The position numbers and the translations under genes were made by a program. Below, piece by piece: positions 17,930 through 26,339 of a stretch of 59,742 bases of DNA (within the stretch, counting starts at the first letter, position 1; every line of letters begins with the position of its first letter). The stretch is from Ancylobacter novellus (GTDB taxonomy: Bacteria > Pseudomonadota > Alphaproteobacteria > Rhizobiales > Xanthobacteraceae): NCBI GenBank assembly GCA_003241485.1, contig QFQD01000024.1, forward strand, positions 1-59,742, read 5' to 3'. Under the pieces are notes generated by a model. The model was not told the origin of the DNA, did no database searches, and saw only the letters and a program-made list of their open reading frames with translations.

Positions 17930-18025
17930 AACGGCCGCTTCCGGGACGAATGTTTGCGGTCTTAGGTAGCAAACGCACCAAATTGGCGGCTGGATAGAGA
18001 GCGGCGGGTCGGTTCCAATGGCGGC

Positions 18026-18493
18026 ATGGCAGAATTGTTGGTTATCCAGACTCTGACGGAGAAACGTGCCGAGATCCTGGGGCGGATCAGGACTTACGAG
18101 GCCCAGATCGCGCAGGCGAAGCACGATCTGGCGCATGTGAACGCCACGATCGAGCTGTTCACCGCGCCGGAACGGCAACGCGCCCGGTACATGGTCAGCC
18201 ACGGCTTCTTCAAGAAGGGCGAGATTGCCGATGTCTGCGCCCGTCATCTCAGCGTGGACGGCGAGATGACGACGCGCGAGCTCGCGGAGCGTGTCATGGC
18301 CGAGCGCGGGCTCGACAGCTCGGATATGGCGCTGCGCAACTCGGTGGTGTTCAAGGTCGTCCAGGCGCTCCGCCATGCCAAACGCCGCAGGCTCGTCCGC
18401 ATGATCGAGAAGCGCAAAGGCATGTGCGTCTGGGCGCCCGGCGATACGATCACGCTGCGCGTCGTTGCCAATAGCCCTTCCACGCCCGGCTGA
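18026..18493 (+). CDS. Passenger protein of the IS1595-family element, function unknown
   Basis: This 155-residue protein begins with a coiled-coil-like stretch (LTEKRAEILGRIRTYEAQIAQAKHDL) followed by a basic, winged-helix-like C-terminal half (EIADVCARHLSVDGEMTTRELAERVMAERG, then ALRHAKRRRLVRMIEKRKG). It lies within the terminal repeats of the IS and is convergent with the transposase. Similar small proteins accompany IS1595-type transposases in other alphaproteobacteria as far as I recall. A DNA-binding or accessory role is possible but not shown. Confidence 0.7.
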   Translation: MAELLVIQTLTEKRAEILGRIRTYEAQIAQAKHDLAHVNATIELFTAPERQRARYMVSHGFFKKGEIADVCARHLSVDGEMTTRELAERVMAERGLDSSDMALRNSVVFKVVQALRHAKRRRLVRMIEKRKGMCVWAPGDTITLRVVANSPSTPG

Positions 18494-19412
18494 CGGGCAC
18501 GGCCAGTGCCCCCTGGATCAACCGATCGGCCAGGCGGCCGTTGCTTTCGTCACGGTGATCCTCGAGCCAGGCCGCATGCGTCGCATAGGCGTCGAGATAT
18601 CGTCCTTCGACCCTGAGATGCTGGCCGCCGATCATGCGCCTGAGGCGCGAGAAGAAGCTCTCGGCGAGATTGGTGTGCGCTCCGTCCCGGCTGTAGGCCT
18701 CGGAATGGTTGATCCGCTGCATGCTGAACTCCGGCTCGAGCAGGTCCCAGTGCGCCACTTCATCGGCCGCGACGGTTGAGCCGGGGGCGATCCGTTCCCG
18801 AGCGAACCCGACGCCCTGGGCTTCTCGCAGGAAGGTCCGTGTTATGGTCCGGCCCTGCCGCTGACGAAGAACGATCACCACGCGGCGCTTGCTGCTTCGA
18901 TTGTCGAGACGCCGGCGATCGACACGATCCTCGCGCCGATTGGCGGGTCGGACATGGCCGCCAAAGGCTGCGCCATCGACCTCGACCGTTCCGGAAAGGT
19001 GGGCCTCCCGCGTCTCCGCCACCATCGCCTCGCGCAGCTTGTGCATCAGCACGAATGCCGTCTTGTGCTGCACGTCGAGGTCCCGCGAGAGCTGAACCGC
19101 CGACAGCCCTTTTGAGGCGTTCACGAACAGGCAGATGGCCCCGAGCAAATCGACGAAGGTCAGCTTCCGGGAGGCGAAGATCGTCCCGGACGTCACGCTG
19201 AACTGCCGATAGCAGGCGGCACATTTGAACCGGCGCCGGGTCGTCAGCCGATAGATATCGACGCAGCCGCACAGCGGGCAGATCGGGGCGCCGTCCGTCT
19301 CCAGCCAGCGCAGGCGGCAGAACCGCTGATGGGCCGCGTCCTCCCCTTCCGAGAAGATCGCCTTCAACGAAAGCGTCCGTGACGCTGCCGACAGAAGAAA
19401 ATGCTGAGCCAT
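18450..19412 (-). CDS. IS1595-family (ISXO2-like) transposase
   Basis: This protein of about 320 residues has a zinc ribbon (CPLCGCVDIYRL, FKCAACYRQF), then a DDE_Tnp_IS1595 domain: TVEVDGAAFGGHVRP (first Asp), TVAADEVAHWDLL (second Asp) and a C-terminal segment with GAHTNLAESFFSRLRR. Start chosen at the ATG at 19412, where homology begins; a frame to 19469 is possible. The protein appears intact. Confidence 0.9.
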   Translation of the reverse strand: MAQHFLLSAASRTLSLKAIFSEGEDAAHQRFCRLRWLETDGAPICPLCGCVDIYRLTTRRRFKCAACYRQFSVTSGTIFASRKLTFVDLLGAICLFVNASKGLSAVQLSRDLDVQHKTAFVLMHKLREAMVAETREAHLSGTVEVDGAAFGGHVRPANRREDRVDRRRLDNRSSKRRVVIVLRQRQGRTITRTFLREAQGVGFARERIAPGSTVAADEVAHWDLLEPEFSMQRINHSEAYSRDGAHTNLAESFFSRLRRMIGGQHLRVEGRYLDAYATHAAWLEDHRDESNGRLADRLIQGALAVPVSRAWKGYWQRRAA

Positions 19413-19921
19413 GACCGTCCCGCAGCCCGACAATGTTCCCTTTATGTTCCATATGGCGGCACATTGCAAGCTTGGTGCGTTTGCTACCTAAGACCGAGCT
19501 GTTGAACGAGACGCTGTTCTCCAGCCTGTCCCAGGCCAGAGCCACTCTCGCCCGATGGCAGGTCGACTACAACACCGACCGGCCGCACTCGAAGCTCGGA
19601 TGGCAGACGCCAAGCGCCTTCGCCTCAACCTTCCACCCACGGCGGGATCAGACGCTCCGCACCATGAACGGCGCCGCGTCTGCCCCCGCAGCTCCGCACG
19701 CCCGAGAGGGCAAATCCAACAGTCAGAGCGAACTCACAGCTGGATAGAAGTTGGGGGCAACGTCAACAGTCCCGATCATCGCACCGTTTAGAAGATTGGC
19801 GTAATCATGCAGCCTTCGAACGGCCGTCGCCGACATCACTCGCCGCTGGGCATCGATCCATCAGTTTGACTAGCATTATTGGTCATCGCGCGAGTGAACG
19901 GCTCCTAAAACGATGCGCTTT

Positions 19922-20643
19922 AGGGTCGAGACTCAACGCAGCCAGCATGAGACGAGGGCTGCGAGGCAGAGGCCGGCGAGATAGTTCCTCGCGAGCTTGT
20001 CGTATCGGGGGGCGACGAGCCTGAAGTCCTTGAGGCGACAGAACATGCGTTCGATGGCGTTGCGCTTCCTGTAGCGCCTTTTGTCGAACGGGTGCAGATA
20101 TTTGCGATCATCCTTATTGGGGATGACCGCGCGTGTGCCTCGACGGGCGAGGTCGTCGCGGACCTTGTCGCTGTCATAGCGGGCAGCATCTTGATGTCGG
20201 CGGCCTGGCCCGGCGTGAGGGCCAGGACCAGCGGCCGACCCTGCCCGTCGCTCAGGGCATGGATCTTAGCCGTTCGACCGCCGCGGGAGCGACCGGCCGC
20301 CGAGCGGTGCGCCTTGATGTGGGTGCTGTCGGCGAGAAGCTGGCGCGGCGTGCGCTGATCGCCGGTCAGGGCGGCGTAGATGCGCTGCCAGATCCCCTTC
20401 CGGGACCAACGGTCGAAGCGGTTGTAGACCGTCGTGTAGGGGCCGTAATCGACCGGACAATCGCACCAGCGGCAGCCGCGGACAGGATGCGCCGGTCATC
20501 GACATGCGGCGGGCTGCCGTAATGAGGCAGAAGCGGTTCGATCTTCGACCATTGATCATCATTCAACCAGAACAACCGGCTCACGGCAGCCACTCCATCC
20601 ATGAGCCGATTGAATCATAGATCGCTCGTTGAGTTTAGACCCT
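19922..20643. mobile_element. Degenerate IS5-family (IS427-group) insertion sequence
   Basis: Imperfect 17-bp terminal inverted repeats, AGGGTCGAGACTCAACG at 19922-19938 and the complement of CGTTGAGTTTAGACCCT at 20627-20643, bound a 0.7-kb element. TA occurs at both outer borders, consistent with the TA target duplication of the group. The transposase inside is broken. The right end forms the stop codon of the adjacent GntR gene. Confidence 0.82.
19933..20602 (-). pseudogene. IS5-family transposase, frameshifted with internal deletions
   Basis: Minus-strand fragments match an IS427-group transposase in three frames. The N-terminus reads SRLFWLNDDQWSKIEPLLP and VDDRRILS. After a small deletion the next frame gives CRWCDCPVDYGPYTTVYNRF, QLLADSTHIKAHRSAAG and KIHALSDGQGRPLVLALTPG. 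After another deletion the last part gives DSDKVRDDLARRGTRAVIPN to SCWLR. It cannot make a full transposase. Confidence 0.85.
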
Positions 20644-21328
20644 AGCTCGCGGATGAGTCGAAGACGACAACCTTGTCCGCCACGTAGCCCTTCGAAGCGT
20701 CGATGTGTTCTGCCATGAGGGCTCCAGCCTTTTCCGGATCCTGCGCTTTGATGGCCCCTAGGATGGCTTTGTGCTGCGCCATCGCTTGACGGTTGCGCTG
20801 GGTGTCGTACTTCACGCGGGAGCGCAACGTGGCCGTGAAAGCCAACACTTGGTGCACCAACGTTCTCAAGATTTGGCTGTTCGACGCCGCGGCGATCGCT
20901 GCATGGAATTCGAGGTCCGCGTTGGTCTGCTCAATAGCGGAGCAGTTCTTGTCGAGGTTCTTCTGCTTGGTTAGCGCCATCTCGATGTCGAGGATGCCGC
21001 TCGCCGTCGCAAGCCGAGCCGCACTCTTGGCGGAATGTGTCTCCAGAGCGGTCCGCAACGCGTAGATCTGCGCAATGTCCGCCTGACTAATCCGGCGCAC
21101 GCGCGCATAGCGCCGGGGCTCGAGCTCGATAAGACCCTCGCCCTGGAGCACAAAAAGCGCCTCGCGAACCGGCGTGCGGCTCACGCCAAGCTCAAGTGCG
21201 ATGTCGCGTTCCGTCAGTGGGAAATCGGGCTTCAAATTGCCCGAGAGGATCTCGCGCCGGATGATGTCGGCGATGGATGCACTCGCCCGGGTTGTCTGCA
21301 CCCTCTTTTCGCCCGAGAAAATCGACAT
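20642..21328 (-). CDS. GntR-family transcriptional regulator, FCD subfamily
   Basis: This 228-residue protein has a winged-helix domain (ASIADIIRREILSGNLKP, LTERDIALELGVSRTPVREAL) and an FCD domain with the His and Asp pattern (ADLEFHAAI, QHKAILGAIKAQD). ATG at 21328 is preferred because family proteins begin near here; ATG at 21376 would add 16 residues. It lies next to livF and probably controls the importer and the divergent degradation operon, where two TTTGGYATACCTG sites occur. The stop codon TAG falls on the IS5 junction, so the original C-terminus may have been altered by that insertion. Confidence 0.85.
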   Translation of the reverse strand: MSIFSGEKRVQTTRASASIADIIRREILSGNLKPDFPLTERDIALELGVSRTPVREALFVLQGEGLIELEPRRYARVRRISQADIAQIYALRTALETHSAKSAARLATASGILDIEMALTKQKNLDKNCSAIEQTNADLEFHAAIAAASNSQILRTLVHQVLAFTATLRSRVKYDTQRNRQAMAQHKAILGAIKAQDPEKAGALMAEHIDASKGYVADKVVVFDSSAS

Positions 21329-21444
21329 ACCCTTAATAATCACGATTCGATGAAGCACGATGTGCTTATAGTCCATAACGCGGCGCATTGAACCTATGAT
21401 GTGAGGCGCATCCTGTCTCGTCATTCTCGGGGGCGCTGTCTAGA

Positions 21445-22149
21445 TCACCCTCCGAGATAGGCTCGCCCAACCGCTCCGTCGCGCGCAAGTTCGTCGCTCG
21501 GCCCGGATGCGGTGATGCGCCCATTTTCGATCAGATAGCCGCGATCGGCGATAGCAAGGCTCTGGCGGGCATTCTGTTCGACGAGGAGAATGCCGACATC
21601 GGAGTCCCGAATACGCGGTAGGAGACGAAACAGCTCTTTGCACACGACCGGGGCGAGGCCGAGTGAGGGCTCGTCCAGCAGAAGGATTGCTGGCCGCGAC
21701 ATCATCGCCCGCCCCAGGGCTACCATCTGCTGCTCGCCCCCGCTCATAGTGCGGACCTGCTGGGAAAGGCGCTCCCGGAGCCGCGGGAAGAGCAGGAAGA
21801 TCTCCTCCAGGCGCTGATCTTCGCCTTCGCGGCTGCGCGAATATGCGCCGAGGAGGAGGTTCTCGCGGACCGTGAGCTCGACGAAATTGCCGCGTCCTTC
21901 CGGAACGAGGGCGAGCCCCTCCTGCACGAGAAGGTGGGGAGGGATGTCGGAAATATCCCGGCCGTCCATGAGCCGCCGCGCTGGCGCACTCCACGGTACC
22001 ATGCCGCCGATCGCCTTCAGGAGAGAAGATTTTCCCGCCCCATTGGCGCCCAGCACGACGACGATCTCGCCGCGGGAAATCCGCAGGTCGGCCTGGGAGA
22101 CGGCAACGTGCTGGCCGTAGCGTACCGAAAGGTTCGTTATCTCAAGCAT
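21445..22149 (-). CDS. livF: Branched-chain-type ABC transporter ATPase, LivF family
   Basis: This 234-residue ATPase has Walker A GANGAGKSS, signature MSGGEQQMVALGRAMM, Walker B ILLLDEPSLGLAP and the switch-His region LVEQNARQSL. It is the second ATPase of a HAAT-type importer. Start at the ATG at 22149 overlaps livG by 8 nt; an in-frame ATG at 22161 is also possible. It is the last importer gene of the livK-livH-livM-livG-livF operon. Confidence 0.92.
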   Translation of the reverse strand: MLEITNLSVRYGQHVAVSQADLRISRGEIVVVLGANGAGKSSLLKAIGGMVPWSAPARRLMDGRDISDIPPHLLVQEGLALVPEGRGNFVELTVRENLLLGAYSRSREGEDQRLEEIFLLFPRLRERLSQQVRTMSGGEQQMVALGRAMMSRPAILLLDEPSLGLAPVVCKELFRLLPRIRDSDVGILLVEQNARQSLAIADRGYLIENGRITASGPSDELARDGAVGRAYLGG

Positions 22150-22882
22150 CTGTATCCTCATCGTCGCCAAGGTAAGCTCGACGCACGTCGCGCCCCGCCA
22201 GCACCTCATCCGTGAGGCCGAAAGCGAGGAGCTGTCCCGCGCTCATGACCACGCAGTGCTCGCAGAGCGAGCGGACCGCTTCCATCACATGCTCCACCAT
22301 GAGAACAGCCATGCCCGAGTCCCGCAGGGAGCGGATCAGGGCAATGCCGTCGCAAAGTTCCGTGGGCGTCAGTCCCGCTAGCCACTCATCGAGCAGCAGC
22401 AGGCGCGGCTCCAGAGCCAGAGCCCGGGCGAGTTCGAGCCGCTTCTGGTCGATATAGGTGAGGTCACGCGCCATGTTGTGCGCAAGCGGCGCGAGGCCGG
22501 TCCGCTCAAGCAGCGCCTCGGCGCGGAGAGTGGCCCTCGTCCCGGTCAGGCGCGGACCGGCAAAGGCCATGGACGCGACGACGTTGTCGAGCGCCGTCAT
22601 ACCCCCGGCAACCCGGACAAGCTGGAAGGTGCGGCTGACGCCGCGGCGCGCTACCTGGTGCGGACGCTGGCCGGTGATGTCGTGGCCAAGTAGCCGGATC
22701 GAGCCGCGGTCGGGGCGAAGATTGCCGGACACCAGATTTATCAACGTCGTCTTGCCCGAGCCGTTGGGCCCGAGCAGGCCGGCGATCTCCCCCTCTCTCA
22801 GTTCGAGCCGCATGTCGTTCACAGCCACATGGCCGCCGAACGCCTTGCGCAGTCCTTCGATTTCCAGCAGCGGACGACTCAT
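22142..22882 (-). CDS. livG: Branched-chain-type ABC transporter ATPase, LivG family
   Basis: This 246-residue ATPase has Walker A GPNGSGKTT and Walker B LLLLDEWLAGLTP, with the characteristic BCA_ABC_TP C-terminal end (YLGDDED). The signature motif reads DLTYIDQKRLELARAL instead of LSYGQQ; this variant occurs in a subset of the family acting on non-amino-acid ligands, but I cannot say whether it alters activity. It overlaps livM by 4 nt. Confidence 0.9.
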   Translation of the reverse strand: MSRPLLEIEGLRKAFGGHVAVNDMRLELREGEIAGLLGPNGSGKTTLINLVSGNLRPDRGSIRLLGHDITGQRPHQVARRGVSRTFQLVRVAGGMTALDNVVASMAFAGPRLTGTRATLRAEALLERTGLAPLAHNMARDLTYIDQKRLELARALALEPRLLLLDEWLAGLTPTELCDGIALIRSLRDSGMAVLMVEHVMEAVRSLCEHCVVMSAGQLLAFGLTDEVLAGRDVRRAYLGDDEDTDA

Positions 22883-23826
22883 CGGGCGAACTCCACGGGC
22901 TGGCGCTGCACGGATGCGACGGCCTTGCGCTTCATGATGCGGCCGAGGATGCCCTCCGGGAGGAAATAGACGATCACGATGAAGACCAGTCCGATCAGGA
23001 TGGAGTAGTGGTTGGGGAAGTGGACAGTGAGGACTTCGAGCAGCAGCACCACGGGGACGGCCCCGAGCAGCGGGCCGAGAAGCCGTGTCGCCCCGCCCAG
23101 CAGCGCCATGATCAGGACCAGGAAAGAGATGTTCATGTTGAAGGCGACAGATGGATCAATGTAGGTCCAGCGTGGGGCCATGATGCAGCCGGTGGTGGCG
23201 ATGAAGCCCGAACTGAGCGAGAATAGAGCCAGCTTGACGCGGGCGGTGTCGACGCCGACGTGGGCGGCCACCACCTCGTCTTCCCCGATCAGCCGCAGGG
23301 CTGTGCCGAGCCGCGTCCGGTAGATGAGCCATCCCGTCAGCAGGACGATCGCGAGCAGGCCGGCGAGCAGCCAGTAGATTTGCGCCGAGCTGACGTCGAT
23401 GAAGATGTAGCGGATCATCGTTCCGGTGACGTTGACCTCGTACCAGGTGACGAGCTGGCGGATGAGTTCGCCCAGGCCGAAGGTGAAGATCACGAAGAAG
23501 ACGCCGGACAGGCGCAGCGTGGCTAGTCCCACGACCAGCGCCAGCACGGCGCCGAACGCGAAGGCCAGAAGCAGCAGCAGCGGCCAGGGCAGCAGGTCGC
23601 CGAACACGGCCACCGTGTAGACGCCGATGCCGTAGAAGGAGCCGGTCGCCAGCGAGATGTAGCGGGTCGGGCCCGAGAACATCGCCCAGGCGGTCGCCAT
23701 CACGGAATACTGGAGGACATTGATGCCGATTGAGAGCATGTAGGCCGAGCCGCCGGCGAGGGGAAGCGCGGCCACCGCTGCGAAGAAGACGGCGGCGATC
23801 AGCCAGCCGGCAAGGGGGGAGGTCAT
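22879..23826 (-). CDS. livM: Branched-chain-type ABC transporter permease, LivM family
   Basis: This 315-residue membrane protein has about ten hydrophobic segments and LivM signatures (GPTRYISLATGSFYGIGVYTVA, RLSGVFFVIFTFGLGELIRQL, GEDEVVAAHVGVDTARVKL). The ATG at 23826 overlaps the livH stop by 4 nt, so translation is probably coupled. A longer open frame upstream is within livH and is not used. Confidence 0.92.
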   Translation of the reverse strand: MTSPLAGWLIAAVFFAAVAALPLAGGSAYMLSIGINVLQYSVMATAWAMFSGPTRYISLATGSFYGIGVYTVAVFGDLLPWPLLLLLAFAFGAVLALVVGLATLRLSGVFFVIFTFGLGELIRQLVTWYEVNVTGTMIRYIFIDVSSAQIYWLLAGLLAIVLLTGWLIYRTRLGTALRLIGEDEVVAAHVGVDTARVKLALFSLSSGFIATTGCIMAPRWTYIDPSVAFNMNISFLVLIMALLGGATRLLGPLLGAVPVVLLLEVLTVHFPNHYSILIGLVFIVIVYFLPEGILGRIMKRKAVASVQRQPVEFAR

Positions 23827-24695
23827 CGTGCGGTTCTTCCAAAGATGCCGTTCGGCAGAAGTAGGAGCACAGCCAGGAACAGCGCGTAGTTGGCCGCGAG
23901 CGTCAGGCCCGGATCGACGTAGCGGGCGACGAAAGCCTCGGCGAAGCCGAGCAGCATGCCGGCGACCAGGCACCCCATCAGGTTGCCGACCCCGCCCATG
24001 ATCACGACCACAAGCGCCTTCATCGTGAAGAGGGCGCCCATCGAGGAGGTGAAGGGCAGGAACATGCTGATGAGCACACCCGACGCTGCCACCATCGCGC
24101 CGCCCGCGGCGAAGGCGAGCGCGGAGACTCGTATGACGTTGATGCCGACAAGGGACACGAAGCTCGGCGCGGTTGCGACTGCCCGCATAGCCATGCCGAT
24201 GCGTGTGCGCGTCATCAGCAAATAGGAACCGCCGCCGATGACCATCGCGAAGGTGAAGACGAGCAGCCGGTTCGCCGCCACGTTGGCGCCGAGCACATGG
24301 ATCGGGAATGACAGAAACGAGTAGCTGAAGTAGTTCCCGCCGAACACGACCAGCATGATGCCCTGCACCACGAAAAGGATGCCGAACGTGGCGAGGATGC
24401 TGTCGACCTCTAGCTGCGGGCCGGCCTTGGTGCGCTTCACCAGGGGGAGCATGAGCACCCGATAGATGAGCCAGTGCAGCGCGAATCCGACCGGGATGAG
24501 CAGCACCAGCCCCGCAATGGGATTGATGCCGAGATTGACGAGGGCGAGGGCCGCGAACGACGAGGCGACCAGGAACTCCCCGTAGGAGAGGTTGATGATC
24601 CTAGCGACGCCGAACTGCAGCGTGAGCCCCATGGCGACGAGGGCGTAGAGCCCCCCCAGGGTCAGCCCTGCGAAGAGAAGATCAATGCCGTACAT
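23823..24695 (-). CDS. livH: Branched-chain-type ABC transporter permease, LivH family
   Basis: This 290-residue membrane protein has the LivH pattern: GGLYALVAMGLTLQFGVARIINLSYG near the N-terminus, TRIGMAMRAVATAPSFVSLVGIN in the cytoplasmic loop for ATPase contact, and MGGVGNLMGCLVAGMLLG. It begins 147 nt after livK; a strong hairpin lies in this gap. Confidence 0.92.
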   Translation of the reverse strand: MYGIDLLFAGLTLGGLYALVAMGLTLQFGVARIINLSYGEFLVASSFAALALVNLGINPIAGLVLLIPVGFALHWLIYRVLMLPLVKRTKAGPQLEVDSILATFGILFVVQGIMLVVFGGNYFSYSFLSFPIHVLGANVAANRLLVFTFAMVIGGGSYLLMTRTRIGMAMRAVATAPSFVSLVGINVIRVSALAFAAGGAMVAASGVLISMFLPFTSSMGALFTMKALVVVIMGGVGNLMGCLVAGMLLGFAEAFVARYVDPGLTLAANYALFLAVLLLLPNGIFGRTAR

Positions 24696-24798
24696 GTATC
24701 ACCGCTTGTGACCCGCCGATCGGCGGCGGGACGATGGGAAGCGTGCCGGGAACCGCGATCTGCCGCGCGGCTGCGGCCGGCCGGCAGGACGCGCTCTA

Positions 24799-24831
24799 CC
24801 GAGCCCGGGCGGGCTTGAAGCCCGGGCTCGG
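24799..24831 (-). terminator. Intercistronic hairpin after the liv-type binding protein gene
   Basis: A perfect 11-bp stem (CCGAGCCCGGG / CCCGGGCTCGG) with an 11-nt loop lies 10 nt after the binding protein stop and 100 nt before livH. As with the hairpin after dctP, it may lift binding-protein expression above that of the membrane genes. No T-run follows on the minus strand, so full termination is unlikely. Confidence 0.6.
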
Positions 24832-24841
24832 CGAATGCCGT

Positions 24842-26053
24842 TCAGTTCTTCCAGGCGGACTTGGGAACGTTCGGCTTGTGGGCCCCCGGAAGATCGCCGG
24901 GCGCGACGCCATAGAACTCGCCATCCTGCCATTGGCCGGCCTGGAACACGTTCTGCAGCATATTGTCCTTGAAATGGACGTCGCCGAGAATGGTCTTGAA
25001 GTTTCCGGATTGCATTTGCGAGATGATCTTCGCGCGGTCGAGGCTGCCGGAGCGCTCGATCGCCTGCTCGAGAATTTCGAGCGAAGCATAGGTCAGCGGG
25101 CTGGTGAAGCGATCGGGCTCGAAGCCGATGAACTTCTTGTGGCGAGCGATGTAGTCCTTGATCAGCTCGCTCTTGCCGTCGACGCCGCCGACGCCCATTA
25201 CGCCTTCGGCGTTGGCGCCATAGCGATCGAGGAACAAGGGAAATGCCGTGCCGATGCTGGTGAAGTAGACCGGAGGATTGAAACCCTCGACCTTCGCCTG
25301 TTCGGTCATGGTAAGCGTGTCCGGCGGGTAGGAGAAGGCAAGGAACACGTCGGGCTTGAGCGCCTTGATCTCGCTGAGCATCAGCGTGAAGTCCTGGGCG
25401 CCGACCGGATAGGACTTGTCGTAGACAAGTTCGAATCCGAGCTTGGCGGCGACCTTGCGGGCGGCGGTGGCGAGCTCAATGCCGAAGCTGTCGGAAATCC
25501 CGATCATTGCAACCTTGGAGCCAATGGCGCCCGACTTGCGCATGCGGTCGAAGACGTCGAAGGCATTGGCGGCGATCGAGGTCGACGTGCCCTCGTAGAA
25601 GAAGAGGTTCGGCCAGCGCTTGGTGAGTTCGCCGGCGCGGTCGGTCACCGCCGCGACCGCGAGATGAGGGAAGCCGTTCTTGTGCAGGATCGGCGCTACG
25701 GCCAGGTTCATCGAGGTGCCCCAAGGGGGCAGTACGAGATCGACCTTGTCCTGGACGATCAGGCGTTCCACGGCGCGTACCGCCTCTTCCGAGTTCGAGC
25801 GGTCGTCATACTCGACGACCTCCACCGGCAGCCGGCGGTCACCGACCTTGATGCCGCCGCGCTCGTTAACTTCGTGCACCCAGAGCTTGTAGTTCGGGAT
25901 CGTGCTTGCAGCGGTGCCGCCGGCGTTCGTGCCGGACTTCGAGACCGCGTAGCCGATGCGGATGGAGGTGCGCTCGCTCTGCGCCCAGGCGACTGTCGGG
26001 AGCGCGAGAGCGGCGATGACGCCGACGACTCCCAGAATTTTACGACGATTCAT
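24842..26053 (-). CDS. ABC transporter periplasmic binding protein, LivK (peripla_BP_6) family
   Basis: This 403-residue protein has a signal peptide (residues 1-24, ending TVAWA) and a leucine-binding-protein fold: IRIGYAVSKSGTNAGG, PVEVVEYDDRSNSEEAVRAVERLI, VGAQDFTLMLSEIKALKPDVFLAF. Start ATG has GAGGAGA upstream. It heads the importer operon and is divergent from the nicF operon, so the ligand is likely the N-heterocycle (for example 3-hydroxypyridine) degraded by that operon. Ligand assignment is inference from context. Confidence 0.88.
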   Translation of the reverse strand: MNRRKILGVVGVIAALALPTVAWAQSERTSIRIGYAVSKSGTNAGGTAASTIPNYKLWVHEVNERGGIKVGDRRLPVEVVEYDDRSNSEEAVRAVERLIVQDKVDLVLPPWGTSMNLAVAPILHKNGFPHLAVAAVTDRAGELTKRWPNLFFYEGTSTSIAANAFDVFDRMRKSGAIGSKVAMIGISDSFGIELATAARKVAAKLGFELVYDKSYPVGAQDFTLMLSEIKALKPDVFLAFSYPPDTLTMTEQAKVEGFNPPVYFTSIGTAFPLFLDRYGANAEGVMGVGGVDGKSELIKDYIARHKKFIGFEPDRFTSPLTYASLEILEQAIERSGSLDRAKIISQMQSGNFKTILGDVHFKDNMLQNVFQAGQWQDGEFYGVAPGDLPGAHKPNVPKSAWKN

Positions 26054-26174
26054 GGATGAAGTTCTCCTCTGGTGATGGACCGCATTCGGTCGAGCCGTGG
26101 CTTCGGCTTCTTCATGCTTCGATCCGGACCGAGGCGATGTCGCACCCGCTGCCGCAACCGAAATCTCTATTCGA

Positions 26175-26190
26175 TTTGGTATACCTGAAC
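26175..26190 (+). promoter_or_regulatory. GntR-type operator candidate 1 in the liv/nicF divergent region
   Basis: TTTGGTATACCTGAAC contains the palindromic core GGTATACC and resembles known FCD-GntR sites. A near copy occurs at 26340. The 330-bp region is AT-rich and lies between divergent operons, with no gene inside it. Confidence 0.5.
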
Positions 26191-26339
26191 TCCAAGAAAC
26201 CGGTCAAGAAGAGATGACGACAATAGAGAGCGTCGACAAAATGGCATGCTATATCCATCGGTATATAGCTAAATATATAACCATTTCAGTAGTGAAACAT
26301 TAAAAAAGCGCTCGCGATCCTTCTTGCGAAATTCAAACG

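Larger units (their letters stand above)
17958..19495. mobile_element. IS1595-family insertion sequence with passenger gene
   Basis: Perfect 24-bp terminal inverted repeats bound the element: GGTCTTAGGTAGC... at 17958-17981 and its exact reverse complement at 19472-19495. It holds a plus-strand passenger gene and a minus-strand transposase whose 3' ends overlap by 44 nt. The 8-bp flanks (ATGTTTGC on the left, GAGCTGTT on the right) are not a direct repeat. Confidence 0.88.
15914..19747 (+). pseudogene. IS3-family transposase OrfB, split into three parts by nested insertions
   Basis: The first part (15914-16573) runs from the helix-turn-helix HTH_21 region through the integrase core (RWSLDFVADQMTDGRRF, VVDDCTRECLAL, IVSDNGSEFTSNAI, NGFIESF), so two Asp of the DDE triad are present. 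A short middle part (17930-17957) encodes NGRFRDECL. The last part (19496-19747) resumes with ELLNETLFSSLSQAR and ends SNSQSELTAG. The catalytic domain is cut after the IESF motif, so this copy cannot make active transposase. The middle and last parts do not join as a simple duplication would predict (DECL against ELLN). Confidence 0.88.
15590..19765. mobile_element. IS3-family (IS407-group-like) element carrying two nested insertion sequences
   Basis: Terminal inverted repeats begin TGACGTTGCCCC on the left (15590) and are mirrored by GGGGGCAACGTCA on the right (ending 19765). A 4-bp direct repeat ACAG flanks both ends (15586-15589 and 19766-19769), the duplication length expected for the IS407 group. 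The element encodes OrfA and an OrfB split by an IS110/IS1111-type element (16574-17929) and an IS1595-family element (17958-19495). The intact target duplication shows the outer element inserted here by transposition. Confidence 0.88.
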
